Assembly (NCBI GenBank): GCA_017477855.1
Contig: JAFUUN010000093.1
Coordinates: forward strand, 1 to 27,070
DNA length: 27,070 nt
Direction of reading: 5' to 3'
Source: Rickettsiales bacterium
GTDB lineage: Bacteria > Pseudomonadota > Alphaproteobacteria > Rickettsiales > Deianiraeaceae
Below the pieces are notes generated by a model. The model ran no database searches. It was not told the origin of the DNA and worked only from the letters and a program-made list of their open reading frames with translations. Both the position numbers and the translations under genes were made by a program. This document shows, in pieces, positions 24,407 through 27,070 of this stretch (position 1 is its first letter; every line of letters starts with the position of its first letter).

Positions 24407-25109
24407 TGTTTAATCTCTTAATTTCTTGTTTTATTTCATCAATAACTTCTATGTTTTGTATTTGTTTTTTCTTGTCGTCTGTTGTTTTGGAATAAATAAA
24501 AAATACTTTTCCTTTGTATTTATTTGTAAATTTTTCGTGATTTTTTATATGAAAACCTTCTACATTATAAAAATCTATATTTCTTCCAGAAACTGGTTTT
24601 ATTTGTAATCCAATATAAACATTTTCTTTTATTTCAATGTAAAAATCTACTCCATATTTTCTATCAAATTCATCTGGTGCTGATTTTATTTTTACACAAA
24701 GTATTTTTTCAAGTTGTTCATAAATTGATGTAATTTCTGTATAATATCCGTCAAAAGTTCTATTGATAACAAGATTGTAAATAAACGAAATACACTCTTC
24801 TTCTGTAATTTGTTGTAATTCGTTTTCAACAACTTCGCTGATTTTGATATACAATTTTTTTCCTAAATCCTCAATATAACTTCTTGTAATTTTTTCTCCA
24901 TTTTTCTTATTTTGTGTTGCATTTGAAAAATAGAACTCTTCCCATTCTTTTATTGTTTTTGGCTGACATTGTCTTATCAATTCTGCCATCTTACCAACCT
25001 TTGAAGTTTTATTATATCCCCATCTATTAGTAGCATAGTTTAATAAAGTCTCTCTATAATATTGATTATTTACATTGTTTTTGATTTCCTTTATAAAATC
25101 TTTTGCCAT
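24399..25109 (-). CDS. Type II restriction endonuclease, MjaI-like
   Basis: This is the likely cutting enzyme paired with the overlapping downstream methyltransferase. The 236-aa protein has a candidate PD-(D/E)xK-type active site, YGVDF (Asp155) followed by YIGLQIKP (Gln169, Lys171). Conserved-looking blocks include GKMAELIRQCQPKTIKEWEEFYF (as GKMAELIRQC plus QPKTIKEWEEFY) and ITEEECISFIYNLVINRT. The overall look recalls the MjaI nuclease family, whose founding member cuts CTAG, but that assignment is from memory of the family and not from a search. It starts 37 bp after the stop of leuS-N, as the first gene of the insert. The near absence of CTAG from this window supports the assignment indirectly. 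Confidence 0.75.
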   Translation of the reverse strand: MAKDFIKEIKNNVNNQYYRETLLNYATNRWGYNKTSKVGKMAELIRQCQPKTIKEWEEFYFSNATQNKKNGEKITRSYIEDLGKKLYIKISEVVENELQQITEEECISFIYNLVINRTFDGYYTEITSIYEQLEKILCVKIKSAPDEFDRKYGVDFYIEIKENVYIGLQIKPVSGRNIDFYNVEGFHIKNHEKFTNKYKGKVFFIYSKTTDDKKKQIQNIEVIDEIKQEIKRLNNE

Positions 25110-25146
25110 ACTTGGATAAGTAAAATAATATTATTTTAATTTTCAA

Positions 25147-26913
25147 CTACTCCATCCACCACTTCCCCTCCTTCTTCACAACCTTACTCGCTTCAACCCA
25201 TTTGCCATTTTGGTCTTTGAAGGCTTCGTGGAGCACCATTCCTTGTGTGATGAGACGGCGGAATGGCTCCAAGTTTGGCAGGTCGTCTTTGGTGAAATAT
25301 CCGCAATCGGCGAGGGCTTTGGTGAAAAACCTTGAATAAAGCAGGTGCAAAATTGCGTGCTCTATGCCCCCGATGTAGTCCTGCACTGGCATAATGTTTT
25401 TGATGTCTTCTGCTTTGAATGCTTGTTTGTCGTCTTTTGGTGAGAGATAGCGGAGGAAATACCAACTGCTTTCAAAGAATGTGTCAAATGTGTCGGTTTC
25501 GCGGGTGGCTGAGGCTCCGCAGACAGGGCATTTGCAGTGTTTCCAAGTTGGGTGTTTGTCAAGTGGATTGCCCTTGCCGTCAAACTCAACATCGGCGTGC
25601 AGAGTGATTGGCAAATTTTCTTCTTTTTCGGGCACACAACCGCATTTATCGCAATAAACCATTGGAATAGGACAGCCCCAGTATCTTTGTCTTGAAACCC
25701 CCCAGTCGCGAAGTTTATACATAACTTTTGTCTCACCTCTGCCGAGTTTTTCAAGTTCTTTTGTAATTGCTTCTTTTGCTTCTTTACTTGTTAAACCGTT
25801 GAAATTGCCGGAGTTTATAAGTTTGCCATTTTCATCAATCACAGGTAGATATTCAATTCCATATTTATCCCAGAACTCGCGGTCTCTTTCATCGTGTGCA
25901 GGACATCCAAAAACCGCACCCGTTCCGTAATCCATCAACACGAAGTTTGCAAGCCATAATGGCATATCTTTTCCAGTCAGCGGATGTTTGCAGTCAATAC
26001 CTGTATAAACACCTTTTTTCTCCTTATTTTCTTTTGCATCGGCACCTTTCATTTGGTCGCTCTCGCATTGCTTGATAAAATCTAAAACTTCTTTGTTTGT
26101 CTCTGCAATCTGCTTAGCAAGCGGGTGAAATGGAGATAAACCAACAAAACTTCCACCAAAAAGTGTGTCCGGTCTTGTAGTAAAAACCTCAATGTAGCCA
26201 AGCGGAGAGGCAAATTTTATCGTAGCACCATAACTCTTATCAATCCAGTTCTGCTGCATCACCTTCACTTTGTTTGGCCACTCCGGCAGTGCCTTGTCAA
26301 GACATTCAAGCAAGTCATCAGCATATTTTGTAATCCTCAAATACCATTGCTTCAACTTCTTCTTCTCAACAATTGCACCGCTTCGCCAGCCGCGTCCATC
26401 AATAACCTGCTCGTTTGCAAGCACCGTGTGATCCACTGGATCCCAGTTGACAACGCTCTCCTTTTGATATGCAATACCATTTTTCAAGAAATCTAAAAAC
26501 ATTTTTTGCTCGTGCTTGTAATATTCAGGTTCGCAAGTTGCAATAATTCTATCTTTATCAACGGACATTCCCATTTTATCAAGGTCGCCAAGTATTTTAT
26601 CAATATTTTTATGCGTCCAGACAGATGGATTTATTCCGTTATCAATAGCAGCATTTTCAGCAGGAAGACCAAAGGCGTCAAAGCCAAATGGATGTAAAAC
26701 ATTGTATCCTTGTAGTCTTCTAAATCTTGCTATTGCATCGCCAATGGTATAACAACGAAGATGCCCCATATGGATATTTCCTGATGGATATGGGAATTGC
26801 TCCAAAACATAATACGGGTTTTTGCTGTTGTTATCAAATCTAAATGCATCTGCTTTTTGCCATTTTTCTTGTGCATCTTTTTCAAATTTCTTGAAGTTGA
26901 AGTCCATACTCAT
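25147..26913 (-). CDS. leuS: Leucine--tRNA ligase, N-terminal part (split gene)
   Basis: This part contains most of LeuRS: the class I nucleotide-binding motif PYPSGNIHMGH (HIGH-type His48 and His51), NWDPVDHTVLANEQVIDGRG, the CP1 editing domain with FTTRPDTLFGGSF and YGTGAVFGCPAHDERD, a zinc-binding pair of CxxC motifs (CDKC, CPVC), DTFFESSWYFLRY, and IGGIEHAILHLLYSRFF. It is 588 aa and stops at TAG 25147, just after GMVLHEAFKDQNGKWVEASK and VKKEGKWWME. In intact relatives a short hairpin and then KMSKS follow. Here KMSKS is on the separate gene 4.8 kb downstream. The R-M genes start 37 bp after this stop on the same strand, so one transcript could cover both halves. ATG 26913 is the start; an ATG two codons later is equally possible. 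Confidence 0.94.
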   Translation of the reverse strand: MSMDFNFKKFEKDAQEKWQKADAFRFDNNSKNPYYVLEQFPYPSGNIHMGHLRCYTIGDAIARFRRLQGYNVLHPFGFDAFGLPAENAAIDNGINPSVWTHKNIDKILGDLDKMGMSVDKDRIIATCEPEYYKHEQKMFLDFLKNGIAYQKESVVNWDPVDHTVLANEQVIDGRGWRSGAIVEKKKLKQWYLRITKYADDLLECLDKALPEWPNKVKVMQQNWIDKSYGATIKFASPLGYIEVFTTRPDTLFGGSFVGLSPFHPLAKQIAETNKEVLDFIKQCESDQMKGADAKENKEKKGVYTGIDCKHPLTGKDMPLWLANFVLMDYGTGAVFGCPAHDERDREFWDKYGIEYLPVIDENGKLINSGNFNGLTSKEAKEAITKELEKLGRGETKVMYKLRDWGVSRQRYWGCPIPMVYCDKCGCVPEKEENLPITLHADVEFDGKGNPLDKHPTWKHCKCPVCGASATRETDTFDTFFESSWYFLRYLSPKDDKQAFKAEDIKNIMPVQDYIGGIEHAILHLLYSRFFTKALADCGYFTKDDLPNLEPFRRLITQGMVLHEAFKDQNGKWVEASKVVKKEGKWWME

Positions 26914-26959
26914 AGCCAGAATATGGACTTTTAATATATTTAAAAATCAACATCTTATT

Positions 26960-27070
26960 TTAAAACCCTTGTCCTCCAAAACCATTGTTGAAACCTTGAA
27001 ATTGTTGGTAGTTTGGCATACCGTTGTCAACAATATTATTCTGATACATCATGTTATTCATCATGTTTTG
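26960..27070 (-). CDS. C-terminal end of an Asn/Gln/Met-rich protein (partial)
   Basis: The frame is open from the window edge to a TAA at 26960-26962. It encodes 36 residues, including QNMMNNMMYQNNIVDN, and ends FNNGFGGQGF. The upstream part is outside the window, so no family can be assigned. The Asn/Gln-rich composition recalls the 1738-aa protein, and the Gly-rich ending recalls the GGPGMMNGYF tail of the 819-aa protein. It lies upstream of leuS on the same strand, 46 bp from its start. No clear terminator separates them. Confidence 0.55.
   Translation of the reverse strand, partial: QNMMNNMMYQNNIVDNGMPNYQQFQGFNNGFGGQGF

Noticed and set aside
20361..25146. An intein or self-splicing intron as the cause of the leuS split
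   Set aside because: The leuS-N frame ends in a true stop. The insert has its own separate genes with starts and stops, and no intein blocks, homing nuclease or reverse transcriptase is visible. The inner leuS fragments also do not fit a single intron.
1..27070. CRISPR array
   Set aside because: The only tandem repeats are two-copy units inside coding regions (33 and 42 bp) and microsatellites. No regularly spaced direct repeats with unique spacers are present.

Overview
The window is AT-rich bacterial DNA (roughly one third G+C by eye). It carries conserved housekeeping genes set among long proteins with no recognisable family. LeuRS, GlyRS-beta, MurC and TopA all read as bacterial. LeuRS blocks such as NWDPVDHTVLANEQVIDGRG are typical of Alphaproteobacteria. 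Together with the AT-richness, Asn/Gln-rich giant proteins and a MORN-repeat protein, this suggests a host-associated alphaproteobacterium of the Rickettsiales/Holosporales sort. That placement is inference, and no rRNA is present to test it.

Layout. 1-3.55 kb (+): an acyltransferase-3 membrane protein, an orphan polytopic membrane protein and an orphan soluble protein. 3.6-4.9 kb: two GC-rich structured repeats (A and B) flanking an orphan gene that appears frameshifted at an A9 tract. 4.97-8.24 kb: glyS (+) and murC (-), convergent and overlapping by 4 bp. 8.3-10.76 kb (-): an 819-aa charged orphan. 10.84-11.06 kb: B and A again, inverted and nearly adjacent. 11.1-16.3 kb (+): a 1738-aa protein with Asn/Gln-rich tracts, MORN repeats and a possible caspase-like His/Cys dyad. 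16.5-18.8 kb (-): topA with a good intrinsic terminator. 19.07-26.9 kb (-): a disrupted leuS locus. The last 111 bases hold the C-terminal end of another Asn/Gln-rich protein (-).

The most notable region is leuS. The gene is cut into an N-terminal part (HIGH and editing domains, 25147-26913) and a C-terminal part (KMSKS and anticodon-binding domains, 19623-20360), with little or no leuS coding sequence lost. About 4.8 kb lies between them: a restriction-modification pair (MjaI-like nuclease plus N4-cytosine-type methyltransferase), an ABC exporter and a small protein with a possible caspase-like motif. Short diverged copies of both sides of the leuS break recur inside the insert, giving the order leuS-N, R-M, C-copy, ABC, N-copy, orphan, leuS-C. 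The extreme 3' end of leuS is also duplicated around a small membrane-anchored gene. So leuS looks like a repeated landing site for gene cassettes that carry or recreate pieces of leuS. No integrase, transposase or reverse transcriptase is visible.

The tetranucleotide CTAG, the known MjaI site, was found only once in the 27 kb by eye, while GATC, with the same base composition, occurs more than 30 times. This fits, but does not prove, a CTAG-specific R-M system.
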